A stretch of 42,381 bases of DNA from Syntrophomonadaceae bacterium. Lineage in GTDB: Bacteria > Bacillota > Syntrophomonadia > Syntrophomonadales > Syntrophomonadaceae. The position numbers and the translations under genes are program-made. Shown in pieces: positions 16,572 through 24,265 of this stretch. The notes below the pieces were generated by a model that was not told the origin of the DNA, did no database searches, and saw only the letters and a list, made by a program, of their open reading frames with translations. Each line of letters starts with the position of its first letter. Position 1 is the first letter of the stretch. Where the stretch lies: contig JAAYCQ010000229.1 of the NCBI GenBank assembly GCA_012729715.1, positions 1-42,381 of the forward strand, written 5' to 3'.

Positions 16572-17825
16572 TTAAATGCCTCCATATTGCAGCTGTCGTC
16601 TTAACATATCCAATGCCGTTTTAGCTGATAACATTCGTACTGCTTCCCGGCCTCCGGCAAAATGCATTTCCTTAACAGTACAAAAATCTTTGGCCGCCAG
16701 GGCAATATAAACAAGTCCCACCGGTTTCTCCACGGTTCCCCCATCGGGTCCAGCAATTCCGGTAATTGCCAGACTAAAATCGCACCCTGATTTGCTTAGT
16801 ATACCTCGGGCCATTTCTTCTGCCGTCTCCCGGCTAACTGCACCGTAGCTTTCCAATGTTTCTTCCTTTACTCCTAAGAACCTGACCTTGGCTTCATTGC
16901 TATAGGAAGTAACTGAACCCCAAAAGTACCGGGAACTACCGGGTAAATCGGTAATCATTTGCGCCAGTAAGCCACCACTACAAGATTCGACAACCGCCAG
17001 TCTTTTTCCTTTAGTCAATAGTAATTGTGCTACCACCCCGGCCAGAGTTTCATCATCATACCCAAACACATACCTGTCCATAGTGCTTTCAATCCGCCCT
17101 GAGATTTCCCTCAATACCTGTTTACTATGTGAAGAATTTTCACCCTCGGCAGTAACTTTAATATGGACTTCTCCCTCATGAGCCAGTAAAACTATACTGC
17201 AGCCACGGGGTTCATTTATAATATCCATTAACATTTCATCGACCTGGGATTCACCTGGCCCCATAACCTTAATAGTACAATTGGCCGATTGTTTTTCGTC
17301 CAGGTTAAAATCTCTTTTAAGCAGGGATTCCACTTCCTGCATGTACATAGCCTGCATCTCCCGCGGTGGTCCGGGAAGTAAGACCAGCACTTTATCATCT
17401 TTTTTAAGATACATTCCGGGTGCGGTCCCTTTTGCGTTTTTAAGGATTATAGCTTCCCGGGGAAATAAGGCCTGTTTTAAATTAGCCTCCGGCATCTTGC
17501 GCTTACGGCGGGCAAAATATTCTTGCAGGTGCTTAACTTCTTCCTCTACCAGTTCCATCTGGCAACCGGCTACTTCACAGGCTATTTCCTTGGTCAAATC
17601 GTCAAATGTAGGACCTAATCCCCCGCTGCATATAACCAGGTCGGCCAGTTTGAAACCGTTTATAAATGCGTTTTTGATTTGCTCACGGTTATCACCTACG
17701 GTAAATCTGGCAATAACTCTTACCCCCAGATGATTTAGCTCTTGGGAGAGAAACATGCAGTTGCTGTCCACGGTTGATCCCAATAAAAGCTCAGTACCGG
17801 TAGAAACGATACAGGCATGTAACAT
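16572..17825 (-). CDS. cinA: CinA, competence/damage-inducible protein
   Basis: CinA has an N-terminal MoaB-like domain (STGTELLLG, GGLGPTFDDLT), which in homologues acts on ADP-ribose or NMN-type nucleotides. The C-terminal nicotinamide-nucleotide amidohydrolase domain is also present (VESCSGGLLAQ, GIAGPDGG). The length of about 417 residues is full for the two-domain form. I chose the ATG at 17825, about 10 bases after GGGAG; an in-frame GTG at 17834 is only 1 base from that site. It lies upstream of thpR and recA, the common Firmicute arrangement. Confidence 0.94.
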   Translation of the reverse strand: MLHACIVSTGTELLLGSTVDSNCMFLSQELNHLGVRVIARFTVGDNREQIKNAFINGFKLADLVICSGGLGPTFDDLTKEIACEVAGCQMELVEEEVKHLQEYFARRKRKMPEANLKQALFPREAIILKNAKGTAPGMYLKKDDKVLVLLPGPPREMQAMYMQEVESLLKRDFNLDEKQSANCTIKVMGPGESQVDEMLMDIINEPRGCSIVLLAHEGEVHIKVTAEGENSSHSKQVLREISGRIESTMDRYVFGYDDETLAGVVAQLLLTKGKRLAVVESCSGGLLAQMITDLPGSSRYFWGSVTSYSNEAKVRFLGVKEETLESYGAVSRETAEEMARGILSKSGCDFSLAITGIAGPDGGTVEKPVGLVYIALAAKDFCTVKEMHFAGGREAVRMLSAKTALDMLRRQLQYGGI

Positions 17826-17891
17826 TGCTTTCACGCTCCCTTACCTATTTAGTATAAGCAATTCCCTCCTCTATTTATCGAAAATTGAAAA

Positions 17892-17921
17892 TAAAAAAAA
17901 CCGGGTACCATAATACCCGGC
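17892..17921 (-). terminator. Intrinsic terminator after the FtsH-like operon
   Basis: On the minus strand a CCGGGTA/TACCCGG stem is followed by a run of eight T. It lies about 125 bases after the FtsH-like stop, beyond a REP-like hairpin, and insulates cinA. Confidence 0.85.
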
Positions 17922-17937
17922 TTATAAGAGCTTGGCC

Positions 17938-17964
17938 GGGCAGACACATGGGTCTGCCCCTACA
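17938..17964 (-). repeat. REP-like hairpin, stem variant B, copy 2
   Basis: On the minus strand: TGTAG, stem GGGCAGAC/GTCTGCCC and loop CCATGT. It lies downstream of the FtsH-like gene in sense direction, followed by GGCCAAGC and then the terminator. Confidence 0.8.
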
Positions 17965-18044
17965 TTTGCCTTACTCTAAACAACTTCTCAAGTTACAATT
18001 CGCCGTTAGTCGCGAGAAAACGTTATTGATATTGCGATCTGATA

Positions 18045-19505
18045 TTATATGAACTGCAAAAAGTGTTCGCGGTCGATGCTTTCTTCATCGACCAGGTATT
18101 TAGCCAGAGAATGGAGGCTATGTTCCATTTTCCTTAACATATCCAGGGTAATCTTTTCCAAGTCACCGATAATCTTATGACATTCGCGGTACAACATTTC
18201 TCCGGGTATGTCATCGCCGCTGATAATACCCAGTGAAGATAAACCGGCTTCAACTATCTCCCGGGATAATTTCCAGGCTTGACTGAAATCATTCCTTGCC
18301 CCGGTACTGCGGTTACCAAACTTGATTTCTTCAGCCAGGGCTCCGGCCAGCATAACCATAATCTGTCTGTCCAATTCATCCCTGGTATAGAGGTACTGGT
18401 CATCCTGAGGGGCTTTACGCATGAACCCCAAAGCCTTTCCCCGCGGTATAATGGTTAAGGAAGAAACCGTTCCCGGTTCCAGCATCTCACTCACCAGAGC
18501 ATGACCACTTTCATGAATACTAATTCGCTCCATTTCAACCGGTGTAGGCCGGCGATCCAGTTTCTCACCCATAATTACTTTATCAATAGCTTCTCTGAAA
18601 TGCTGGTTTGCAATTTCACTGGAGCCTTCCCGTAATGCCAGTATGGCTGCCTCATTGGCTAAACTCTCCAGGTGAGCACCGGAAAAGCCAAAAGTGGCCC
18701 GGGCTATCTCATCCAAAACCTCTATATTACTAACCGGTTTATTACGGGTATGAATATCCAGAATAGTTTTACGTCCGCCCTTATCTGGCAAACCCACCTG
18801 TACCTGGCGGTCAAAACGACCGGGCCGAAGTAATGCCGGGTCCAGCATGTCAGCGCGATTGGTTGCACCTATAATAAGGACATAAGGCTCTTGATTACTG
18901 CTGATACCATCCATTTCTACCAGTAGTTGATTTAATGTCTGGTCATATTCCAGGTGACTAGTGTGGGAACCCCTTTTGCCGCCAAGAATATCCATTTCAT
19001 CTATAAAAATAATAGCGCTGCGTTTCTTTTCCTTATGTGCCTTTTTTCTAGCGTCATTGAACAGTTTTCTTATCCGTTTGGCACCTACTCCGGCATAAAC
19101 CTCAATAAATTCACTGCCGGATGCGGCAATAAAAGCAGAACCAGTATAACTGGCAGCAGCCTTGGCCATTAGGGTTTTACCGGTGCCGGGTGGACCGACT
19201 AAAAGTACCCCTCTTAGGGGACGAATACCCATATGGTAAATAGCCTCGGGTTTAACTACAAACTCCAGTGCTTCCTTCAGTTCGTTTACTGCGCTATCCT
19301 GACCTCCAATATCTGTAAAATCTATCTTCGGTCCCCTTCTGCTACCTGATCCCGGTTCTTCGAATTTTATAGAACCCTGGTTGAGCATAAACAGATAAAA
19401 GAAGGCTGCCAGCACAACAATTAATATCACCGGTATTACATTAATGCCGATAACAGCCAGAAATATTACAATGGCTAAGCCAATCCCTAGCAAAATCTCT
19501 TTCAA
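18045..19505 (-). CDS. FtsH-type AAA+ zinc protease lacking an ectodomain
   Basis: This is a membrane-bound ATP-dependent zinc protease of the FtsH family. It has 486 residues, against roughly 600-650 for housekeeping FtsH. The N-terminus is just two nearly continuous hydrophobic helices (about 3-41), with no room for the usual ectodomain between them. Active-site features are intact: Walker A GPPGTGKT (104-111), Walker B IIFIDE, arginine-finger region RPGRFDR, zinc site HESGH (331-335) and third-ligand candidate D406. The pore loop reads VYAG rather than the more usual MFVG. The TTG start overlaps the stop of the preceding gene by four bases, so it should be translationally coupled to that gene. 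Confidence 0.9.
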   Translation of the reverse strand: MKEILLGIGLAIVIFLAVIGINVIPVILIVVLAAFFYLFMLNQGSIKFEEPGSGSRRGPKIDFTDIGGQDSAVNELKEALEFVVKPEAIYHMGIRPLRGVLLVGPPGTGKTLMAKAAASYTGSAFIAASGSEFIEVYAGVGAKRIRKLFNDARKKAHKEKKRSAIIFIDEMDILGGKRGSHTSHLEYDQTLNQLLVEMDGISSNQEPYVLIIGATNRADMLDPALLRPGRFDRQVQVGLPDKGGRKTILDIHTRNKPVSNIEVLDEIARATFGFSGAHLESLANEAAILALREGSSEIANQHFREAIDKVIMGEKLDRRPTPVEMERISIHESGHALVSEMLEPGTVSSLTIIPRGKALGFMRKAPQDDQYLYTRDELDRQIMVMLAGALAEEIKFGNRSTGARNDFSQAWKLSREIVEAGLSSLGIISGDDIPGEMLYRECHKIIGDLEKITLDMLRKMEHSLHSLAKYLVDEESIDREHFLQFI

Positions 19506-20044
19506 CTGTCCCCACCCCCGTTGGTCTGTGTTTGTGCTATATCAAAGGTTTTGTACAGGTAAGAGTCCGCATCTTCCAGTTGTAGATAAACCCGCTTGTC
19601 ATCTACATAAAGTCGGGATTCTATACCCTTATCACCGCTGCGCTCCTTAATCTGCTCATCCAACCATAAATATTGCTGCTCGGATAAGCCCTGATAGAGC
19701 ACAGGTTGTAATTCATTATAAAAATGACTCAACTCTTTGCTTCCTGCATCCTGAATTTCTATTTTACATTTAACATTTTTAATTTTTCCGTTAATTGTTG
19801 ATTCAATTTGGTTATAGCTATCCTGGATGTTATCTACCTGCTCAAGTTCCACTTGAATTAAATATTCTTTATCAACTTTTGTTATCTTTGCGCTTTTTAC
19901 GGCAGGCAGCGTAGCCAGCTGTGTAGTTAATGGTTTTTCTACCATATATTTGTTATACAGATTGTAGCCGCCCAGCAATATCGCCAAAGTTACAAAAAGT
20001 GATATTACAGCAGTAATTATTTTAAATTCACTGTTTTTCATCAT
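19502..20044 (-). CDS. Single-pass membrane protein coupled to the FtsH-like protease
   Basis: The family is unknown to me. This 180-residue protein has an N-terminal hydrophobic helix (about 9-27) and then a soluble domain of about 150 residues rich in charged and beta-type segments, probably outside the membrane. It ends GGGDS with a TGA that overlaps the start of the protease gene. Its promoter region faces the divergent gene at 20236. Given the coupling, it may act as a partner, adaptor or separate ectodomain for the protease; that is inference. Confidence 0.75.
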   Translation of the reverse strand: MMKNSEFKIITAVISLFVTLAILLGGYNLYNKYMVEKPLTTQLATLPAVKSAKITKVDKEYLIQVELEQVDNIQDSYNQIESTINGKIKNVKCKIEIQDAGSKELSHFYNELQPVLYQGLSEQQYLWLDEQIKERSGDKGIESRLYVDDKRVYLQLEDADSYLYKTFDIAQTQTNGGGDS

Positions 20045-20168
20045 ATTTCTACAATCCCCCTGCGGTCATTATAGCATAGGAGTTTAATGCAGATTGAGAC
20101 AAAATTATGGTAATTTAAGAACAATTAATGACTTTTGTCGATATAGGGCTTTATTTGTAAATCAAGCG

Positions 20169-20177
20169 TGCTATAAT
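20169..20177 (+). promoter_or_regulatory. Extended -10 promoter element
   Basis: TGCTATAAT is a perfect -10 with the extended TG motif, about 58 bases before the plus-strand gene at 20236. No good -35 hexamer is seen, which extended -10 promoters can tolerate. Confidence 0.6.
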
Positions 20178-20235
20178 ATAGCTAAAGGATAGTGAATGTA
20201 GTAACAATCACAAGTAGGAAAAGAGGTGAACATAA

Positions 20236-20550
20236 ATGACTAGTCGCAGCAAAATTTATTCTGATTGGCACCAACGTTATATGGAGCAAATGGGTCTAGA
20301 TTTTAGTGTACAACCTCTGAATATGGAAGAAACAAACGAGGAGTGGCGGAAGGCTTTTGCTCAGGAAGCAGCTCCGGAAGAATACAACTGGACCGGAGTA
20401 TACCTGGAGTCCCTCGACGACATCTATGGTACTGGTGACATTGATTACCGTTACACTGTAGAAGAGTTTAATGAGGAATTGAGAAAGACCATGTATAATG
20501 TTGTAAACCTGGACAAATCTTATAAGCGTAGCTGTCCCAAGACAGCCTAA
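20236..20550 (+). CDS. Hypothetical acidic protein, 104 residues
   Basis: I do not recognise this small, acidic, Tyr/Trp-rich soluble protein. It has a good AGAGGTGA ribosome site, an extended -10 promoter and a downstream GC hairpin, so it looks like a genuine single-gene unit. It is one of only three plus-strand genes and interrupts the conserved minus-strand block between pgsA and the FtsH-like pair. Confidence 0.78.
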   Translation: MTSRSKIYSDWHQRYMEQMGLDFSVQPLNMEETNEEWRKAFAQEAAPEEYNWTGVYLESLDDIYGTGDIDYRYTVEEFNEELRKTMYNVVNLDKSYKRSCPKTA

Positions 20551-20558
20551 CATAACAT

Positions 20559-20580
20559 GGAGGGGCTTTTGAGCCCCTCC
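20559..20580 (+). terminator. GC-rich hairpin between convergent genes
   Basis: A perfect 8-bp stem GGAGGGGC/GCCCCTCC with loop TTTTGA lies 9 bases after the small gene's stop and 14 bases from the end of pgsA. It lacks a clean T run on the plus strand, so it may be a weak or shared terminator. Confidence 0.5.
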
Positions 20581-20593
20581 CCCTCCCTTTAAT

Positions 20594-21127
20594 TTACCCC
20601 AACTCTTTGCGGAAGCGATAAAAGTACTCCACACCTGATATTATGGTTATAACTACGGCAATATACATAGCCCACTGCCCTATCGGTAAAGTGGTAATAC
20701 TGCGGTAGGTGTTTTCTAAAATTACCAGCAGCACGGCAATAACCTGGGTTGCGGTCTTTAGTTTACCGAAAATACTAGCCGGAATAACTACCCCATCCCC
20801 TGCTTTTATAGCCCGTAAACCTGAAACCGCAAATTCCCGGCCTACTATTACTATAGCTATCCATCCTGAAATTCTACCCAATTCAACCAGACTGATCAAA
20901 GCTGCCGTAATTAATAATTTATCAGCCAGAGGGTCAAGTAATATTCCCAATCTGGTTACCTGTTTCCAGCGCCGGGCCAGGTAACCATCTAAACTATCGG
21001 TAAGGGCAGCTAATATAAATATAGCGGCGGCAAAATAATCACCATAAGGTATGCTAATTAACAGAAATACGACGAAAACGGGAATGAGTATTATTCTTAA
21101 AATAGTTAGTTTATTGGGCAGGTTCAT
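20594..21127 (-). CDS. pgsA: CDP-diacylglycerol-glycerol-3-phosphate 3-phosphatidyltransferase
   Basis: This membrane enzyme makes phosphatidylglycerol phosphate from CDP-diacylglycerol. It has about 177 residues and several hydrophobic helices. The CDP-alcohol phosphotransferase signature is complete: DSLDGYLARR followed by GILLDPLADK. I chose the ATG at 21127 because GGAGA lies 8 bases upstream; an in-frame TTG lies five codons earlier. The start overlaps the 3' end of rimO, so the two are likely translationally coupled. Confidence 0.94.
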   Translation of the reverse strand: MNLPNKLTILRIILIPVFVVFLLISIPYGDYFAAAIFILAALTDSLDGYLARRWKQVTRLGILLDPLADKLLITAALISLVELGRISGWIAIVIVGREFAVSGLRAIKAGDGVVIPASIFGKLKTATQVIAVLLVILENTYRSITTLPIGQWAMYIAVVITIISGVEYFYRFRKELG

Positions 21128-22445
21128 CGACAAGTTCTCCAATCATATCGTAATTTCTAACCCCGGCCAGGCGAACCCGAGTAAACTCACCCCGCGGTAG
21201 TTTACAGCTGCTTTTTATTAGAGTAAGGCCATCTACTTCAGGCGCTTGAAAATAAGCCCTTCCAATATAGAGATTGGAGGATAGCTGTCCCGAAACCAGG
21301 ATTTTCTCAGTCTTATCGATACGGGCTATATTTTTCTTACGAGTAATCTTTTGCTGTAATTCCATGATAATATCCAAACGTTTTTTCTTTATCGTTTCTT
21401 CGATGTGATTGGGAAGATTAACAGCTGCGGTCCCTTCTTCACTATTAAAGGCAAAAGCGCCCAGCCAGTCAAACTCTACTTTTTCTATAAAGTTATACAA
21501 CTCTTCAAAATCGTCTTCCTCTTCTCCAGGGAAACCCAACATTACCGTAGTTCGTAAAACCAGACCGTCTATTTCATTTTTAAGTTTGTGAATTAACTTC
21601 TCCAGATGCTGGCGATCATGTTTGCGGTTCATCATTTTTAATATTTTACTGGAAACATGCTGTATAGGAATATCCAGATAAGGGATGACCTTATCTAACG
21701 AAACTATACTATTAATAATATCATTATTTATATGAGCCGGGTGCAGATAAAGTAGCCTTATCCAGTCTATCTCTACTTTATCTTGCAGCTCTTTTAGTAA
21801 CTGTGGTAATAAATATTTCCCTCCTAAATCATAGCCATAGTTAGCTGTATCCTGGGCGATTAAAACTAATTCCTTAATCCCCTGCTCGGCCAGGATATGG
21901 GCTTCTTCTACCAGTTCAGTCAGCGGGCGTGAGCGCAGGTTACCCCTTATAGATGGTATAGCACAATAGCTGCAACGGTTATTACATCCTTCAACAATTT
22001 TTAGATAGGCAGAACCGGGTGGGGTGGACAGAATTCTAGGCCCCTTTTCTACGAAGGTCTCAGGTATCGGCCCTACTTTAAGGATTCGCTCGCCATTTTC
22101 CAGCTGATTTATAATATCATTTATGGCAGCAAAAGAGGAGATGCCTACAACCGCATCTAGTTCAGGCATCTCATCAAATAATTCATTTCCATATCTTTGG
22201 GATAAACATCCGGTAGCTATCAAATACTTTAAAATTCCCCCAGATTTTAGTTCCGCAGTTTCCAGTATGGTGTTTATACTTTCTTCCCGAGCTTCTCCAA
22301 TAAAGCCACAGGTATTAATTATTACCACATCAGCCCGTTCTATGGAATTTACTATCTTATGCCCGGCGCTGCTTAAAAGCGCCATCATTATCTCTGTATC
22401 AACCCGATTTTTGGAACATCCCAGACTAATAAAACCTATATTCAC
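21111..22445 (-). CDS. rimO: Ribosomal protein S12 methylthiotransferase
   Basis: This radical-SAM enzyme thiomethylates an aspartate of ribosomal protein S12 using two 4Fe-4S clusters. It has 444 residues. N-terminal cluster cysteines lie in LGCSKNRVDTE, NTCGF and TGCLSQRY. The radical-SAM cysteines lie in CNNRCSYCAIP. A C-terminal TRAM region follows. The start is a GTG preceded by GGAGT. LGCSKNRVD favours RimO over MiaB or MtaB. It sits between rodZ and pgsA. Confidence 0.95.
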   Translation of the reverse strand: MNIGFISLGCSKNRVDTEIMMALLSSAGHKIVNSIERADVVIINTCGFIGEAREESINTILETAELKSGGILKYLIATGCLSQRYGNELFDEMPELDAVVGISSFAAINDIINQLENGERILKVGPIPETFVEKGPRILSTPPGSAYLKIVEGCNNRCSYCAIPSIRGNLRSRPLTELVEEAHILAEQGIKELVLIAQDTANYGYDLGGKYLLPQLLKELQDKVEIDWIRLLYLHPAHINNDIINSIVSLDKVIPYLDIPIQHVSSKILKMMNRKHDRQHLEKLIHKLKNEIDGLVLRTTVMLGFPGEEEDDFEELYNFIEKVEFDWLGAFAFNSEEGTAAVNLPNHIEETIKKKRLDIIMELQQKITRKKNIARIDKTEKILVSGQLSSNLYIGRAYFQAPEVDGLTLIKSSCKLPRGEFTRVRLAGVRNYDMIGELVDEPAQ

Positions 22446-22465
22446 GTAAGTTACTCCTGTTCCAG

Positions 22466-23176
22466 CTAGGACTTTGCTTTAAACTCTGCTTCTTTTACTT
22501 CCCCATATTTTCCGATAGGTTCAACCTTTTCACCATTAAAGGTAATATCAATTCCTCCAGCGTTCCCGGCTTTGATATAAACCGATTCTTTCCCTTTGAA
22601 CTCTTGTTTATCCCCTGCCTTTATGATTTTAGTAAATACCGTTTCGCCATCAACCACTACATTAAGCCAGCAATCCTGACGAGCCTCTATCAATACCAGC
22701 GCCCTTTTCACTTCTGGTACAGGCGGGGAAGGTTGCTTTACCGGTTCCTCAACTTTTGGAGGTACTGTGGCTTGTTGATCTGGAATATCCATCCGTCCAG
22801 TAATATAGCCTAAAACCAGTTTACCTGCCCATAAAGCAATGATAAAAAAAACAATGCCGGCCAGTATATTACGATATAGTACAGGAAAGCCAACATCGAC
22901 TTCTTTTTGACTAATTTGTGTTACTTCTTCGTGAATCGATTCATTATAATAAGCCCGGCTTTGAAATTCCACTACCATTTCATCCGCATTAAGTCCTAAA
23001 AACTTGGAATACCTGCGAACAAAACCGGTAGCATATACCCTGGGAGGAAGAACCTCAAATGTTTCTTGCTCCAGAGCATTAATATAGAGCTTCCTGATTT
23101 TCGTTTCTTCTTCTATATAATCCAGGGAATAACCTTTAGCTTCCCGAACTTCTTTTAACTTTTCTCCAAAACTCAT
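22466..23176 (-). CDS. rodZ: RodZ-like cell-shape protein
   Basis: RodZ-type proteins link the MreB cytoskeleton to the membrane. The roughly 236-residue protein starts with a helix-turn-helix domain (GEKLKEVREAKG... about 1-65). A hydrophobic helix follows at about 105-125, then a Pro-rich linker and a C-terminal DUF4115-type beta domain (LVLIEARQDCWLNVVVDGE). I chose the ATG at 23176, 8 bases after AAGGGTG; a GTG three codons earlier is the alternative. It corresponds to ymfM in the Bacillus block. Confidence 0.88.
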   Translation of the reverse strand: MSFGEKLKEVREAKGYSLDYIEEETKIRKLYINALEQETFEVLPPRVYATGFVRRYSKFLGLNADEMVVEFQSRAYYNESIHEEVTQISQKEVDVGFPVLYRNILAGIVFFIIALWAGKLVLGYITGRMDIPDQQATVPPKVEEPVKQPSPPVPEVKRALVLIEARQDCWLNVVVDGETVFTKIIKAGDKQEFKGKESVYIKAGNAGGIDITFNGEKVEPIGKYGEVKEAEFKAKS

Positions 23177-23208
23177 TTTATTCACACCCTTAAAGGCATA
23201 TTAAGGCT

Positions 23209-24162
23209 TTATTCGCCGGCAGCTGCTCCTATGCTAATCCTAATAGCCTGTCGGAGCGGATAACCGCTGGATAACCCATAAATTAAGCCTGCTAACAAGA
23301 ATGGAAGACGGTTTTCAATGGCGAACATCTGACTGGGTAATAAAAGTACATCTATTGCTTTTTTATTTTGAAAATAAATAACCCGGCTGCTGCCATCGGT
23401 TAAAATCCAATTCTGATGCTCTAATATTGTTCTCACCTTTTGGGCACATAGGTCAAGGCTATCACTCTTAACCCCGAGAACCACAGTAGAATAACTCCAT
23501 AAATATTCAGGAATATCTTCAGGGGATTCTATATTCATATATGTACACAAATACGGAAGTTTTTCATCTTCCTTACCATATAGCTTTTTAATTATATTTT
23601 CCTGAAACTGAGGGTCAATACATAACCATTCACAATTAAATACTACCCATTCTTTTAAACTAATAGCCTTTTGATAATCTTTCCAACTATAGCATTCTTC
23701 ATAGCTGCTAATACTGTTTACAAAAATTCTTCGGCAGCTTCTTTTTTGGGTATGACGGTAAATATTACTGGTATCAATTTCTCTTTCCCTGAGTTTGCTT
23801 ATTATGTCGTCACTAACATTATCATTACCAGTAACTGTTATTACTTTAACATTTACCCCAAAATTAGACAAGACACTACTAAACTCAACTGCAAATCCAC
23901 CATAATCAACATTAATAGTTGTATTCCCATTCTCCGTCTGGACATCAATATTAATACAACTTTCTCCTATAACCACAGCAGATCCTGCTTCGTTAATAAC
24001 ATACCCCTTGCCCAGAACAACACCCTTTTTCATCAAATTAGATATATGTACAGCTACAGATGAACGGGTAATGCCAAAACGACGAGATAATTCATCTTGC
24101 GAAATTAGAGGCTCTTTTTTTATGGCTTCAAATATTTCCCTCTCCCGTAAGGTAAGTCTCAT
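23209..24162 (-). CDS. Winged-helix regulator fused to a degenerate PfkB sugar-kinase domain
   Basis: The first 55 residues form a winged helix-turn-helix (LSRRFGITRSSVAVHISNL). The remainder has the shape of a PfkB/ribokinase-family domain, including a VNVDYGGFAVEFSSVLSNFGVN-type region and a VTGND motif. The hallmark GAGD catalytic loop is not present: the corresponding region reads FAIENRLPFLLAGL. It is therefore probably a ligand-sensing transcription factor rather than a kinase. E. coli YeiI-type proteins have a similar layout. It lies between ftsK and rodZ, which is not its place in Bacillus. Direct repeats upstream may be an autoregulatory site. Confidence 0.75.
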   Translation of the reverse strand: MRLTLREREIFEAIKKEPLISQDELSRRFGITRSSVAVHISNLMKKGVVLGKGYVINEAGSAVVIGESCINIDVQTENGNTTINVDYGGFAVEFSSVLSNFGVNVKVITVTGNDNVSDDIISKLREREIDTSNIYRHTQKRSCRRIFVNSISSYEECYSWKDYQKAISLKEWVVFNCEWLCIDPQFQENIIKKLYGKEDEKLPYLCTYMNIESPEDIPEYLWSYSTVVLGVKSDSLDLCAQKVRTILEHQNWILTDGSSRVIYFQNKKAIDVLLLPSQMFAIENRLPFLLAGLIYGLSSGYPLRQAIRISIGAAAGE

Positions 24163-24188
24163 TTATATCTCCCTTATATGCATTTGCC

Positions 24189-24216
24189 CTGGTGTAATAT
24201 CATATAAATCTGGTGT
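24189..24216. promoter_or_regulatory. Paired CTGGTGT direct repeats upstream of the regulator gene
   Basis: CTGGTGT occurs at 24189-24195 and 24210-24216, exactly 21 bases apart, so both lie on the same DNA face. They sit 27-54 bases before the start of the winged-helix regulator gene and may be its own binding site. Confidence 0.35.
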
Positions 24217-24265
24217 GCAATTAAAAACATCCTTGTTAAATGTATTGTTTTATATACAAACCATA

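Noticed and set aside
20581-20595. G-quadruplex candidate on the minus strand next to the pgsA stop
   Set aside because: Only three clear G runs stand outside the hairpin; the fourth is part of the stem, so a stable hairpin is the simpler reading.
23209-24162. Active ribokinase-type sugar kinase
   Set aside because: The GAGD catalytic loop is absent and a winged helix is fused at the N-terminus, so a regulator is more likely.
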